From Acidobacteriaceae bacterium (lineage in GTDB: Bacteria > Acidobacteriota > Terriglobia > Terriglobales > Acidobacteriaceae), in assembly GCA_027449965.1 (NCBI GenBank), contig DAIDKP010000007.1:124001-188000 (forward strand): a DNA stretch of 64,000 nucleotides, given 5' to 3'. Positions 1 to 9,852 of this stretch are shown here, one piece after another. The notes under the pieces are model-generated. The model had not been told where the DNA came from, searched no databases, and saw nothing but the letters and a program-made list of their open reading frames with translations. Each line of letters opens with the position of its first letter. Positions within the stretch are counted from its first letter, which is position 1. A program made the position numbers and the translations under genes.

Positions 1-495
1 TTCACCAACGATCTTGCTGTGATGCTTGAGCTTCCCATCGCACTCGCCGAACAGGTCAAGCTGCAATTCGGCAACGCCGTCGTAACCGCAATTCCTCAAC
101 TCGCCGAGATTGAGATTCAGGCTTCGCGCCCCGTCCAGATTCGCCATCGTCGCATCGCGGAGATTCTGGAACCGCGCGCCTGGGAGCTGATGGAGGCCGT
201 CCGCGACAGCCTGCGTGATGGTGGCGTGCTGGAGGCGCTTGGAGCAGGATGTGTCGTCACCGGAGGCGGAGCCATGTTGCCCGGATTGCTTGAGGTTGCC
301 GAAAGCATTCTTCACGTGCGCTCACGCATCGGCCAGCCCGTATCCATCTCCCGCATGCCGCTGGAGCTTGCACACCCTGCCAACGCGGTCCTGATCGGCC
401 TGATGCTCTACTCCAATCGAAAGCGCAGGATGCGCTCGGCAGAGACAGCAAGCCTTCGCTCTCGGTTGCGTTCGCTCTTTGCGGCCAGCGCTTGA
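1..495 (+). CDS. ftsA: Cell division protein FtsA, C-terminal part
   Basis: The reading frame is open from the first base, so the 5' end lies outside the window; about 164 codons are visible. FtsA is an actin-like ATPase that tethers FtsZ to the inner membrane and recruits the divisome. The visible part holds the glycine-rich phosphate-binding stretch [13 protein letters not shown] and the family pattern of an [10 protein letters not shown] segment close to the end. The last 15 residues ([15 protein letters not shown]) form a basic amphipathic helix, as expected for the FtsA membrane-targeting sequence. ftsZ follows directly on the same strand, the usual ftsA-ftsZ order, so identification rests on motifs plus context. 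Confidence 0.85.
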   Translation, partial: FTNDLAVMLELPIALAEQVKLQFGNAVVTAIPQLAEIEIQASRPVQIRHRRIAEILEPRAWELMEAVRDSLRDGGVLEALGAGCVVTGGGAMLPGLLEVAESILHVRSRIGQPVSISRMPLELAHPANAVLIGLMLYSNRKRRMRSAETASLRSRLRSLFAASA

Positions 496-584
496 GATGC
501 TTCGGGGCAGCCGCCGATTTGTATCATGGAAGATGGAGAACGGAAAGATCAGACGCGAAAGACAGGCTAACGATGGGGGGCACA

Positions 585-2159
585 ATGGATCAGACATTCG
601 GCGATCATTCACCTCGGAACGAGGCTCAGGCCGCATCCTCGGCGGAGATGAGCATTCAGTTTCATGATGAAGTCCAGCGTGGCGCGCGCATCAAGGTCAT
701 CGGAGTGGGCGGCGGCGGCGGCAATGCCGTCAACCGCATGATCGACGCACAGCTCGAAGGCGTGGAGTTCATCGCCGCCAACACCGACATGCAGGCGCTG
801 CGGCTCTCCAAGGCAAGCGTCAAGTTGCAGCTTGGTGTCCGGCTCACCGCCGGTCTGGGCGCGGGCGCCAATCCGGATATCGGTCGTCGCGCCGCGCTCG
901 AAGATTCCGACAAGATCATCGAAGCGCTGGAAGGCGCGGACATGGTCTTTGTCACCGCCGGGCTGGGTGGCGGCACAGGAACCGGCGCGGCTCCGGTCAT
1001 TGCCTCTCTGGCCAGCGAGATGGGCATTCTCACGGTTGCCGTCGTCACGCGTCCGTTTGCCTTTGAAGGCAAGCGCCGCCTGCAGCAGGCTGAACGCGGC
1101 ATGATGGAGCTGCTCGAAAGCGTGGACACAATGATCGTGATCCCCAATGAAAAGCTGCTCGCCGTCGCGCGCGACGCGGGATTCTTTGAGAGCTTCCGTA
1201 TCGCCGACGATGTGCTTCGTCAGGGCGTCCAGGGCATCTCCGATATCATCACCATCCCGGGCATCATCAATCGCGACTTTGCCGACGTCAAGACTACGAT
1301 GGCCGGCATGGGCTATGCGGTCATGGGCACGGCCGTGCGAGCCGGTTCAGATCGCGCAGCAGAAGCAGCGCGAGCCGCCATGGCCTCGCCGATGCTGGAG
1401 GACGGCGCGATCGACGGCGCGCGCGGCATCCTCATCAACATCACCGGCTCCAGCACGCTCAAACTCTCTGAGGTCAATGAGGCCTCCACGCTCATCCAGT
1501 CCGCTGCCCACGAAGACGCGAATATCATCTTCGGCGCGGTGCTCGATGAATCGATGGGCGACGAAGTCAAGATCACCGTCATTGCTACCGGATTCCGTGA
1601 TCAGATGCCGGAGCGACGCGCCCGCATGTTGGAGATCGCCTCGACGCCTGTCGTCTCGGTTCCCATAGTCGAGCCGGGTAGCTGGCTCGAAGATTCCCGC
1701 AGCGACGAGTCGATCTTTACCGTTGCGTCCAAAACGCCGCTGCGCTTCCAAAGCGAAGTGGAAGAATACGCGCAGTCTTCCGCGCAGGCACCTGCCATCT
1801 CGGAGTGGCCCGAACATGCGTCCTCACCCGAACACGCATTCTGGACGGAACCTCTTCCACCGACAGATCCTGTCACCGATTCGGCGACCTTCATGCCTCA
1901 GCCTGATCCTGTCTCCACCCAGGCTTCGTATCATGAAATGCCCCAGCAGGCTGCTCCCGTTGATGACCTATGGGTGCACACCTCCTCGCCCGCTTCCACG
2001 GATGCGGCTCGTTCGCCGCGATTTGCCGAGCTGTCCGCCCCAGCGCAGCAGCCTTACTGGATCGAGGACCATCCACCATCGCATGCCGTTCCCTCCGATG
2101 CTGATCGTTCAGATACGGACGTTCCCGCCGTACTCCGGCGTGCTTCGTTCCAGAACTGA
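585..2159 (+). CDS. ftsZ: Cell division GTPase FtsZ
   Basis: FtsZ is the tubulin-like GTPase that forms the cytoplasmic division ring. The GTPase core shows [11 protein letters not shown] near the N-terminus, the tubulin signature GGGTGTG, and the T7 loop [11 protein letters not shown] that completes the active site of the next subunit. About 150 variable residues follow, rich in Ser, Pro and Gln, and the protein ends in [13 protein letters not shown], a match to the conserved C-terminal peptide that binds FtsA. At about 524 residues it is longer than typical FtsZ (about 380-400) because of this linker. The start at 585 was chosen because a run of G lies just upstream (575-580); an in-frame ATG at 573 is the alternative. 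The longer upstream open frame overlaps the end of ftsA. Confidence 0.95.
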   Translation: MDQTFGDHSPRNEAQAASSAEMSIQFHDEVQRGARIKVIGVGGGGGNAVNRMIDAQLEGVEFIAANTDMQALRLSKASVKLQLGVRLTAGLGAGANPDIGRRAALEDSDKIIEALEGADMVFVTAGLGGGTGTGAAPVIASLASEMGILTVAVVTRPFAFEGKRRLQQAERGMMELLESVDTMIVIPNEKLLAVARDAGFFESFRIADDVLRQGVQGISDIITIPGIINRDFADVKTTMAGMGYAVMGTAVRAGSDRAAEAARAAMASPMLEDGAIDGARGILINITGSSTLKLSEVNEASTLIQSAAHEDANIIFGAVLDESMGDEVKITVIATGFRDQMPERRARMLEIASTPVVSVPIVEPGSWLEDSRSDESIFTVASKTPLRFQSEVEEYAQSSAQAPAISEWPEHASSPEHAFWTEPLPPTDPVTDSATFMPQPDPVSTQASYHEMPQQAAPVDDLWVHTSSPASTDAARSPRFAELSAPAQQPYWIEDHPPSHAVPSDADRSDTDVPAVLRRASFQN

Positions 2160-2217
2160 AACAGAGATGGAAATATTTCAGGAGCAGAGATCGAACGGCT
2201 GCTATGGTGAAGTCAGA

Positions 2218-3582
2218 ATGAGCTTGAATTTGCGCACCCCCGGGGCTTCGTTTGCTTGGCTGATGGCCTTTCTTCTTTTGGTTCCCGCTTCGGCTTGCGT
2301 CTTCGCGCAAACGTCATCGACCTCGACTGCCTCAACTTCGGCATCGCACACATCGCACACCACCACAAAACACACCCATCGGCGCAAGACGCATCATGCC
2401 TCTTCCGTGCATGGCGCACAGATCGCTCGCACCCGCGCTCACGCCACCCCTCACCCCGCGACGACTCGGCACGCCACGCGCAACACCCGTCTGCACACGG
2501 CGCATTCCGTGCACGCGCTTGCAACGCCTTCTCATCCCACTGCGGCACATCTGGTCCGCGCCAACATGCGCCACGCGCGTCACAGCAGCGGTTCGCGTTA
2601 CACAACTCCCTCGTTTGTCTCGGAACAGGGTGTGGGCGACATCACCACCGGCGAGGATCAGACTGTCCGCGCAGCTGCCATCGCAGCTTTGGGCAACATC
2701 CACGGCACGGCCGTTGTCATCGACGCATCCACCGGGCGCATCCTCGCCATGGTCAATCAGAAAATAGCTCTTGCGCCGGGTGCTGAACCCTGCTCCACCA
2801 TCAAGCTCACCGTGGGAATGGCCGCACTCTCGGAGGGGGTGACGACGCGGGATCGCATGGTCAATCTGGGCGGCTTTCGCATGAATCTGACCGAGGCTCT
2901 GGCGCACTCCAACAATCTTTATTTTGAAGAGATGGGCCGCGAGCTTGGCTTTGAGCGCGTCCACCATTACGCGCGGCTCTTCGGCCTTGGCGAGCTGGCC
3001 GGTTACAACATTCCCGGCGAGCAGCTGGGCACCTATCCGGATCGTGCCATTCCGGCTTCTGAGGGTGGTGTTGGGCGCATGTGCAGCTTCGGCCAGGGCG
3101 TCTCGCTCACTCCGCTCCAGCTTGGAGCCTACGTCGCCGCTATCGCCAATAACGGCACACTCTATTACCTTCAACATCCCACCACGCCACCGCAGATTGC
3201 CAGCTTCCGTCCGCGCATCAAGCGCGTGCTGCCCATCGCTCGTTTCATTCCTGATATGCAGGACGGCATGGCCGGCTCAGTCGAATACGGCACCGCTCGC
3301 TCGCTGCGCCTCAGCTTTCGCGAATTGCCAGTCTTCGGCAAGACCGGCACTTGCTCCAACCTCGGCACACGCTTCGGCTGGTTCACTTCCTACTCCGATT
3401 CGCCGCGAGGAACGCTGGTCACCGTCTTCCTGCTCGAGGGTGGCCGCGATCTCTACGGCCCGCTTGCTGCGGACATGACCGGCAAGTTCTATCGCGCCCT
3501 GTGGGATAGCCACTACTTTGACAACTCAGCTCCCCTTGAGGCCACGGCTCCCATGCCATCTGGATCACGCCCAGGCCGTTGA
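2218..3582 (+). CDS. Secreted penicillin-binding transpeptidase with His/Thr-rich linker
   Basis: A 454-residue protein with an N-terminal signal peptide or anchor (hydrophobic AWLMAFLLLVPASACVFA, residues about 14-31). Residues about 35-130 are a low-complexity stretch dominated by His, Thr, Ser, Ala and Arg. The rest is a penicillin-binding transpeptidase domain with the three active-site motifs in order: S193-T-I-K196 (acyl-enzyme serine), S231-N-N233, and K375-T-G-T. It should cross-link peptidoglycan in the periplasm. There is no separate dimerisation or transglycosylase domain, so it is not a full FtsI or class A PBP. Its place straight after ftsZ suggests a role in septal wall synthesis (inference). 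The in-frame ATG at 2218 gives the signal peptide; upstream in-frame sequence overlaps ftsZ and is a shadow. Confidence 0.85.
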   Translation: MSLNLRTPGASFAWLMAFLLLVPASACVFAQTSSTSTASTSASHTSHTTTKHTHRRKTHHASSVHGAQIARTRAHATPHPATTRHATRNTRLHTAHSVHALATPSHPTAAHLVRANMRHARHSSGSRYTTPSFVSEQGVGDITTGEDQTVRAAAIAALGNIHGTAVVIDASTGRILAMVNQKIALAPGAEPCSTIKLTVGMAALSEGVTTRDRMVNLGGFRMNLTEALAHSNNLYFEEMGRELGFERVHHYARLFGLGELAGYNIPGEQLGTYPDRAIPASEGGVGRMCSFGQGVSLTPLQLGAYVAAIANNGTLYYLQHPTTPPQIASFRPRIKRVLPIARFIPDMQDGMAGSVEYGTARSLRLSFRELPVFGKTGTCSNLGTRFGWFTSYSDSPRGTLVTVFLLEGGRDLYGPLAADMTGKFYRALWDSHYFDNSAPLEATAPMPSGSRPGR

Positions 3583-3606
3583 CCGCTCTCCCGCCGGGCG
3601 TTTTTG
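3567..3606 (+). terminator. Possible intrinsic terminator after the transpeptidase gene
   Basis: The arms ACGCCC (3567-3572) and GGGCGT (3596-3601) can pair and are followed by TTTTTG. The loop is long (23 nt) and the first arm lies inside the coding end, so the call is weak. Confidence 0.3.
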
Positions 3607-3723
3607 TAACTTTCCCAGCCGCGGCGCATCTTAACGACATAGACTTTGCTTTGAGCATGTGTCGCTATCTCAGCGAGAAGCTCGCCTGATCCACTACTTC
3701 GCCCAGCCATCCGGAGCCAGACC

Positions 3724-4686
3724 ATGGGACTTCCCACCGCCATCCTGATCACCTACGGTTACCTGCTCATCTTTGGCTGGGTGCTGCTGGAGCAGATGGG
3801 TCTGCCTCTGCCTGCCACGCCCATTCTGCTGGCTGCCGGCGCTTTGTCCGTCACCGAGCACATGCACTTCGGCCTGGCGTTTCTTGCGGCTGTTGCCGCC
3901 TGTCTTGCCGCGGACATCAGTTGGTTTTTCCTCGGCAAGCGCTATGGCCATCATCTTCTGCGCCTGCTGTGTCGGTTTTCGCTGGAGTCTTCCACCTGTG
4001 TCCGTCGCACCCATGAGTCGTTTGGCCGTCGCGGAGCCTGGACGCTGCTGTTTGCAAAATTTATCCCGGGACTTTCCATCGTCGCTCCGCCTGTCGCAGG
4101 ACAAACCGGCATGCGTTTTCGTCGATTCCTGCTCTTCGACGCCATCGGTGCCTCGATCTGGTCAGGCACGCTTCTGCTTGCTGGGCGATTCTTCGGCGAC
4201 CTCCTTCTGCGCGATCCTGTACTGCTTAATCGCATCGGCCACGTTGCCGGCGCGTTGCTTCTGCTTGGCATCCTGCTCTTTCTCGGCTCGCGCATCTGGC
4301 GCAGGCAATCCCTGCTCCGCCATCTACGCACTGCGCGCCTGGAGCCAACAGCACTCAAGCAGATGCTCGATAGCGGAGAATCCGTCTACATCGTCGATCT
4401 TCGTCATCCTCTCGAACTGGTCAACGATCCTTTCACCCTGCCCGGCGCGCTGCGTCTGTCTCCGGATCAGGTCGCCCATCGCAGTGCAGAAATTCCTCAT
4501 GATCGCGACGTGATCCTCTTCTGTACCTGCCCCAGCGAAGCCACAGCCGCCAAAACTGCCATGTCGCTCCATAAAATGGGCATCGATCGTGTCCGGCCTC
4601 TGCGTGGCGGCTTCGACGCCTGGAAGGATCTGGGTTATCCCCTCGAGGCTATCGAATTTGCCTCGGATCCAGTCACGATCCGCTGA
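3724..4686 (+). CDS. DedA-family membrane protein fused to a rhodanese domain
   Basis: A 320-residue protein. The N-terminal about 190 residues are a DedA (SNARE-associated, VTT) domain with several membrane segments and the family pattern LPLPATPILLAAGAL near the start and FAKFIPGLSIVAPPVAGQTGM in the middle. DedA proteins are linked to undecaprenyl-phosphate or phospholipid flipping across the inner membrane. The C-terminal about 110 residues are a rhodanese-like domain (VYIVDLRHPLELVNDPFTLPGA), with cysteines in the expected active loop (ILFCTCPSEATA) and the closing LRGGFDAW. A GGAG lies about 8 bases before the ATG. The fusion suggests a cytoplasmic sulphur- or redox-related function coupled to the transporter; the substrate is unknown. 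Confidence 0.85.
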   Translation: MGLPTAILITYGYLLIFGWVLLEQMGLPLPATPILLAAGALSVTEHMHFGLAFLAAVAACLAADISWFFLGKRYGHHLLRLLCRFSLESSTCVRRTHESFGRRGAWTLLFAKFIPGLSIVAPPVAGQTGMRFRRFLLFDAIGASIWSGTLLLAGRFFGDLLLRDPVLLNRIGHVAGALLLLGILLFLGSRIWRRQSLLRHLRTARLEPTALKQMLDSGESVYIVDLRHPLELVNDPFTLPGALRLSPDQVAHRSAEIPHDRDVILFCTCPSEATAAKTAMSLHKMGIDRVRPLRGGFDAWKDLGYPLEAIEFASDPVTIR

Positions 4687-4801
4687 TTGCCTCGTGCCGT
4701 TTCCATCCGCTCGAAGGCTCCCGTCAACCGCTCATTTTTCTCACCCTCTCCAGCCGCTACACTGAGAAGTGCGGCGCGAATTCTCTGCCGCAGTGGAGAC
4801 G

Positions 4802-6442
4802 ATGGTGGCCTATCACGACCTCAGGCAGTGGATCGAAAAACTGGAGCAGACCGGTGAGCTGCTGCGCATTCAGGAGCCGGTTTCACCGCGCCTGGAGATA
4901 ACGGAAATCACCAACCGCGTCTCCAAAGCCGCCAGCGGCGTCCGCGATGTCGTCGCAGCTAAAGGCTGGCCACCTGGCGGCCCCGCGCTACTCTTTGAAA
5001 ACATCCTCGGCCATCCCGGCCATCGCGTCTTCATCAACCAGTTTGGCTCAGAGCGCCGCATGGCCATGTCGCTTGAAGTCGAGCGTCTCGACGAGATCTC
5101 CGATCGGATTCAGGGTTTGATGAACATCAAGGCTCCCGAAGGCATCCTCGACAAGCTGAAGATGCTTCCGCAGCTTGGCGCGCTCACCAGCGCTTTCCCC
5201 AAAACCATCTCTGCCCGCGAAGCCGCCTGCAAGGAAGTCATCCTGCGCGAAAACTTCAATTTGCTCGATTTCCCCGTGCTCACCTGCTGGCCTCACGATG
5301 GCGGCCCGTTCATCACGCTGCCCTGCGTACACACGCGCGATCCCCGCACCGGACGCCGCAACGTTGGCATGTATCGAATGCAGGTCTACGATGGCCAGAC
5401 GACCGGCATGCACTGGCAGCGGCAGAAGGTGGCCGCCGAACACTATCGTGAGGCACTACGCTCGGCCGCGGCCACCGCGGCCACCACCGATCCCATGGCT
5501 GCCCGCGTCGCTGCCATGGCCGAGACGATGGGCGGCGCATATGCGCCTTCTTCCGTTGGCTCCGGCGGACTGCCGCAGGTCAGCTTCGGCCAGCTCAAAG
5601 GCTCGCGCATGGAAGTTGCCGTCGCCATCGGTACCGATCCCGCAATGACTTTTGCGGCCATCGTCCCCGCGCCGCCTGAAGTCGAGGAATTTCTTATCGC
5701 CGGCTTCCTGCGCGGCAAGCCGGTTGAACTGGTGCAGTGCGAAACCGTCGATCTCCAGGTGCCCGCTCACGCCGAAATCATCCTGGAGGGCTACGTCGAG
5801 CCAGGCGAACTGCGCACCGAGGGACCATTCGGCGACCATACCGGTTTTTACACCATGCAGGATGAGTATCCGGTCTTCCATCTCACCTGCGTCACGCATC
5901 GCAAAAATCCCATCTATGCTGCGACCATCGTTGGCAAGCCACCCATGGAAGATGCCTGGATGGGCAAGGCTGTCGAACGGATCTTTCTCCCCATGATGCG
6001 CATGACCATCCCGGAGATCGCGGATGTCTGCCTGCCGCCCGAGGGCGTCTTTCACAACCTGATGATCGTCTCGATCCGCAAAAGTTACCCAGGACAGGCG
6101 CGCAAGGTCATGCACGCCATCTGGTCGCTGGGCCAGGCCATGTTCACCAAGTGCATCGTCGTCGTCGATGAAGACTGCGACGTGCAGGACCTCGGCGAAG
6201 TCGTTCTGCGCACCGCCAACAACATCGATCCGGAGCGCGACATCCAGTTCACGCTTGGCCCGGTTGACTCGCTCGACCACGCCTCACGACTGCCCAATTA
6301 CGGCTCCAAGATGGGCATCGACGCCACGCGCAAGTGGGCAGGCGAAGGCTTCACACGCCCTTGGCCACAGATTCTGTCGATGGACTCGACAACGCGCACC
6401 CGCATCGACAACATCTGGAAAAAACTCGGCATCGATCGTTAA
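4802..6442 (+). CDS. UbiD-family prenylated-FMN decarboxylase
   Basis: A 546-residue protein that aligns along its length with UbiD: GRRNVGMYRMQV and TGMHWQRQK near the middle, EGPFGDHTGFY, the PPMEDAWMGKA segment carrying the catalytic glutamate, and a C-terminal YGSKMGIDATRKW block. UbiD enzymes are reversible (de)carboxylases of aromatic or unsaturated acids using prenylated FMN made by UbiX; one family role is a late step of quinone synthesis. An Ala/Thr-rich insertion of about 35 residues (translated from roughly 5460-5570) makes it longer than E. coli UbiD. No ubiX gene is in the window, so the substrate cannot be fixed. The start at 4802 has GGAG four bases upstream. Confidence 0.85.
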   Translation: MVAYHDLRQWIEKLEQTGELLRIQEPVSPRLEITEITNRVSKAASGVRDVVAAKGWPPGGPALLFENILGHPGHRVFINQFGSERRMAMSLEVERLDEISDRIQGLMNIKAPEGILDKLKMLPQLGALTSAFPKTISAREAACKEVILRENFNLLDFPVLTCWPHDGGPFITLPCVHTRDPRTGRRNVGMYRMQVYDGQTTGMHWQRQKVAAEHYREALRSAAATAATTDPMAARVAAMAETMGGAYAPSSVGSGGLPQVSFGQLKGSRMEVAVAIGTDPAMTFAAIVPAPPEVEEFLIAGFLRGKPVELVQCETVDLQVPAHAEIILEGYVEPGELRTEGPFGDHTGFYTMQDEYPVFHLTCVTHRKNPIYAATIVGKPPMEDAWMGKAVERIFLPMMRMTIPEIADVCLPPEGVFHNLMIVSIRKSYPGQARKVMHAIWSLGQAMFTKCIVVVDEDCDVQDLGEVVLRTANNIDPERDIQFTLGPVDSLDHASRLPNYGSKMGIDATRKWAGEGFTRPWPQILSMDSTTRTRIDNIWKKLGIDR

Positions 6443-6457
6443 GCTGCCAGAGATGGC

Positions 6458-7747
6458 TCACTCCGCCGCCACCACCCCCGCGCAGCTTCCAATCTCAATG
6501 CGCGGCCATCCGTCGCATTGTGCCCACGCGCGGATCGTCACCTCATCGCCGTCTTCCAGCGCAATGCGATCTTCATCCGTCGGCAGCCTGAGCGGGCCGC
6601 GCGTCGCGCGCAACTCCAGCAGGCAGCCTTCGCTGCCCGCCTCAGCGCCGGAGATCGTGCCCGTCGCCATCAGGTCGCCTGCACGCAGATTGCATCCGTT
6701 GCTCGCGTGATGCGTCACCATCTGCCGCAGCGTCCAGAAGAGCGAGCGCAGATTTCCCCGGCTCACCGTCATCGCTTCCATCTTCTCTGCACGCATCTTT
6801 GCCGAGCGCAGTGCGACCGTCACCTGTACATCGATTCCATCCACATCCGCAGTCGTCGATTGCAGATACGGCAGCGGCAGCGGATCGTCGCTGGCTCGTT
6901 CCGGACCCGGTACGCGATACGCCTCCAGCGCTTCCAGCGGAACGATCCAGGGGGAGATCGAAGTGGCAAAACTCTTCGCCAGAAACGGCCCCAGTGGCTG
7001 ATACTCCCAGCTTTGCATGTCACGCGCCGACCAGTCGTTCACCACGCACAGCCCAAAGATATGCTTCTCTGCTTCGCCAATCGCAATCCTTTCTCCGAGC
7101 GCATTTCCCGCGCCCATGAACAGGCCCATCTCCGCCTCGTAGTCCAACATCCCGGTCGGCGCAAAGATCGGAGCGCAATTTTCGCCCTTGCGCTGCCCGC
7201 TCGGCCTGCGTATCGGCGTGCCGCTCAGCACAACCGACGAAGCTCGTCCGTGATATCCAATCGGAACCCATTTGTAGTTCGGCAGCAACGGATTCTCCGG
7301 TCGAAACAAGCTGCCCACGCGACGCGCGTGATGCGCCGAAGCATAAAAATCCGTGTAGTCGCCAATCGCCGCAGGCATCGCAAACACAGCATCGCGGCAA
7401 GGAATCAGCAACTTCTCCACCTCTCGCGCACGCGCTTCTTCGTCGGCATTCGTCGGCTCGGCCAGCAACGCCTTCAGCCGTGCTCGCAGCCGCCCCCATT
7501 CAGCCTCACCCAGCTCCATCAGCGCATTCAGTTGCACAGCTCGACAGGCCGTAAGCAGCGCAGCGCTCAATCCATCCAGCAGCCCCTCGTCCGCACAACC
7601 CTTCACATCCAGGATGCGCTCGCCGATGCCGACCCCGATGCGTCTTTCATCCCCAGCCTGAAAGACGCACCACGGCAGGCTTACCAGCGGAAATCCGCAC
7701 TCCGGATCATTGGCTGTCTCCACCCAGCTTCGCGCCGACGTGCTCAT
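6458..7747 (-). CDS. fahA: Fumarylacetoacetase
   Basis: The last step of tyrosine breakdown: hydrolysis of fumarylacetoacetate to fumarate and acetoacetate. The 429-residue product has the family length and the catalytic His region YTDFYASAHHARRVG, followed by PIGYHGRASSVVLSGTPIRRP, a signature nearly identical to animal FAH. Downstream acidic metal ligands are present in the AEMGLFMGAGN and VNDWSARDMQSWEYQPLGPF segments. It is the last gene of the hppD-phhA-hmgA-fahA operon; its ATG at 7747 is 4 bases past the hmgA stop, with a GGAGCGGTGAGG ribosome site lying in the end of hmgA. It converges on ubiD with a 15-base gap. Confidence 0.95.
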   Translation of the reverse strand: MSTSARSWVETANDPECGFPLVSLPWCVFQAGDERRIGVGIGERILDVKGCADEGLLDGLSAALLTACRAVQLNALMELGEAEWGRLRARLKALLAEPTNADEEARAREVEKLLIPCRDAVFAMPAAIGDYTDFYASAHHARRVGSLFRPENPLLPNYKWVPIGYHGRASSVVLSGTPIRRPSGQRKGENCAPIFAPTGMLDYEAEMGLFMGAGNALGERIAIGEAEKHIFGLCVVNDWSARDMQSWEYQPLGPFLAKSFATSISPWIVPLEALEAYRVPGPERASDDPLPLPYLQSTTADVDGIDVQVTVALRSAKMRAEKMEAMTVSRGNLRSLFWTLRQMVTHHASNGCNLRAGDLMATGTISGAEAGSEGCLLELRATRGPLRLPTDEDRIALEDGDEVTIRAWAQCDGWPRIEIGSCAGVVAAE

Positions 7748-7751
7748 CGCC

Positions 7752-9062
7752 TCACCGCTCCGTCGCATCGGGCGGCGTGAAGCGTTTCTTCAATCCCTGC
7801 CAGCACTCGAAGTATTCGTGCTGCAGGATACGCGTCTCCATCGCCCACTTTGTCGGTCGCAGCACAAGCTGCGTCTCAAACATGAAAGCCAGCGTGTTGT
7901 CGAGATACTGCGGCTTCAACTCGGCAGCGGTTGCGCGTTCAAACGTCTCCGCATCCGGACCGTGTCCAGCCATGCAGTTGTGCAGGCTCATTCCACCCGG
8001 CACAAATCCTTCGGCCTTCGCGTCATACGCGCCAAACACCAATCCCATGCACTCGTTCATCAGGTTGCGGTGAAACCACGGTGGACGAAAGGTATCTTCA
8101 GCCACCATCCATCGCGGCGGAAAGATCACAAAGTCGCAGTTCGCCGTTCCCGCCACAGCCGACGGCGCGCTCAGCACGGTATAGATCGATGGGTCCGGAT
8201 GATCGAACGAAACCGTGTTGATGCAGTTGAATCGCGCCAGATCATACTTGTACGGAGCATAGTTTCCATGCCAGCCCACCACATCCAGCGGCGAATGATC
8301 GATCTCCGCCTCCCACAGATTGCCCATGAATTTTGACGTAATCCGAAACGCGCCCTCGCGATCCTCATAAGCAGCCGTCGGCGTCAGAAAATCCCTGGCA
8401 TTCGCCAGCCCATTGGCGCCAATCGGGCCAAGATCAGGCAGTCGAAACGGCAGTCCGTAGTTCTCACAGATATAGCCTCGCGCCGCGCCCTCAGGCAGCG
8501 CCACGCGAAACTTGATCCCGCGCGGAATCACCCCGATCTCGCCCGGCGCCACGTCCATCACGCCCAACTCCGTCGCGCACTCCAGCCTGCCCACCTGCGG
8601 CACCAGCAGCATCTCACCGTCAGCGTTATAGAAGAACCGATCCTCCATCGACCGATTTGCCGCATACAGATGCACGGCTACGCCGATCTGCATCGCTGGG
8701 TCGCCGCTGCCGGCCAGCGTCGCCATCCCATCCACAAAATCTGTCGGCTCTTCCGGCATCGGCAGCGGATTCCAGCGCAACTGATTCGGCGTCGTCGGCG
8801 TCTCATGGAACGGCCCGGAACGAAGCAGTCCTGGCTCCGCAGCTTGATACGGTTTGTGCGTCACCGACGGGCGAATCCGATACGTCCACGTCCGTTGATT
8901 CGTTGCGCGCGGCGCGGTAAACGGCGACCCGCTCATCTGCTCGGCATACAGACCCAGCAGGTGTCGTTGCGGTGAATTCTGCCCCTTTGGCAACGCGCCT
9001 TCCACGGCCTCTGTCGCAAATTCATTCCCAAAGCCGCTCATATATGCACGCACGTCACTCAT
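7752..9062 (-). CDS. hmgA: Homogentisate 1,2-dioxygenase
   Basis: Opens the homogentisate ring to maleylacetoacetate using Fe(II) and O2. The 436-residue protein has the expected length and the iron-binding set: His and Glu in [13 protein letters not shown] and His in [14 protein letters not shown]. Other family blocks are [18 protein letters not shown] at the N-terminus and [14 protein letters not shown]. The next enzyme, maleylacetoacetate isomerase, is not encoded in this operon or window. The gene lies 26 bases after phhA. Confidence 0.96.
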   Translation of the reverse strand: MSDVRAYMSGFGNEFATEAVEGALPKGQNSPQRHLLGLYAEQMSGSPFTAPRATNQRTWTYRIRPSVTHKPYQAAEPGLLRSGPFHETPTTPNQLRWNPLPMPEEPTDFVDGMATLAGSGDPAMQIGVAVHLYAANRSMEDRFFYNADGEMLLVPQVGRLECATELGVMDVAPGEIGVIPRGIKFRVALPEGAARGYICENYGLPFRLPDLGPIGANGLANARDFLTPTAAYEDREGAFRITSKFMGNLWEAEIDHSPLDVVGWHGNYAPYKYDLARFNCINTVSFDHPDPSIYTVLSAPSAVAGTANCDFVIFPPRWMVAEDTFRPPWFHRNLMNECMGLVFGAYDAKAEGFVPGGMSLHNCMAGHGPDAETFERATAAELKPQYLDNTLAFMFETQLVLRPTKWAMETRILQHEYFECWQGLKKRFTPPDATER

Positions 9063-9088
9063 CGTTCCATCTCCTCGGCGACCATGGC

Positions 9089-9841
9089 TTACAACCGCCC
9101 AATCATCGCCCGCACTTCCGCCTCACGCATCGCTGCATAAATCTCATCAAAGCTCTCGATGGCAAAGAGCAGCTTGTGCATCTCGTCTACCTTCACCGGC
9201 GTTTCCAGCACGGCGTCCAGTGTAAACTTCCGCACTTCGCAATTGCCGTTCATCACATTGCAACACTCGCCATGCGAGCTGATCAGTCCGCTGCCATACA
9301 CCTTCACCGCGTCCCCTTCGCGGATCAGCCCAAACTCCACCGTGTACCAGAAAAGCCTGCCCAGCTTTTCCAACACGGCAGCCTCCCGCGTCGCGGCACA
9401 CGTACGTCCGTAGCGCTGCAAAAAATCAGCAAATACCGGATGCGCGTGCATTGGAACGTGTCCAAAAACATCGTGAAAGATATCCGGCTCCGGCGTATAT
9501 TCCAGCGAATCGCGACTGCGCAGCCACGTCGTAGTCGGAAATCGGCGCGTTGCCAGCATCTCAAAAAAAGCCGGTCCAGGTAAAAAGCCGCTGACCGGCG
9601 TGGAGCACCATCCGGTCAGCGGTCGAAGCCGGTCGCTGATCAACGCAAGATCGGGGATGCGATCGGCCTGCAAGCCTATGCTGGTGAATCCGTCCAGATA
9701 TTCTCGCGCCGCATGTTGCTCCAGTTGGGGCATCACGCGCCGCACCAGCTCGGCCCACACCGCATGTTGCTCGCGTGAATATGCGGTGTAATCCTGTTGC
9801 GAAAGATACGGTTCTGCCGAGGAGATCGCCGCTGTGCTCAT
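9089..9841 (-). CDS. phhA: Phenylalanine 4-hydroxylase (monomeric, pterin-dependent)
   Basis: Converts phenylalanine to tyrosine with a pterin cofactor and non-haem iron, so it feeds phenylalanine into the tyrosine pathway. The 250-residue product has the bacterial single-domain length. The iron site is visible: [13 protein letters not shown] (two His) and [10 protein letters not shown] (Glu). The start at 9841 sits 11 bases after the hppD stop. The longer open frame from 9856 would overlap hppD and adds no domain. Confidence 0.95.
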   Translation of the reverse strand: MSTAAISSAEPYLSQQDYTAYSREQHAVWAELVRRVMPQLEQHAAREYLDGFTSIGLQADRIPDLALISDRLRPLTGWCSTPVSGFLPGPAFFEMLATRRFPTTTWLRSRDSLEYTPEPDIFHDVFGHVPMHAHPVFADFLQRYGRTCAATREAAVLEKLGRLFWYTVEFGLIREGDAVKVYGSGLISSHGECCNVMNGNCEVRKFTLDAVLETPVKVDEMHKLLFAIESFDEIYAAMREAEVRAMIGRL

Positions 9842-9852
9842 CGCCTCGCCTC

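Noticed and set aside
6518..7780. 420-codon ORF antisense to fahA
   Set aside because: Arg-rich shadow without motifs, opposite a well-supported enzyme gene.
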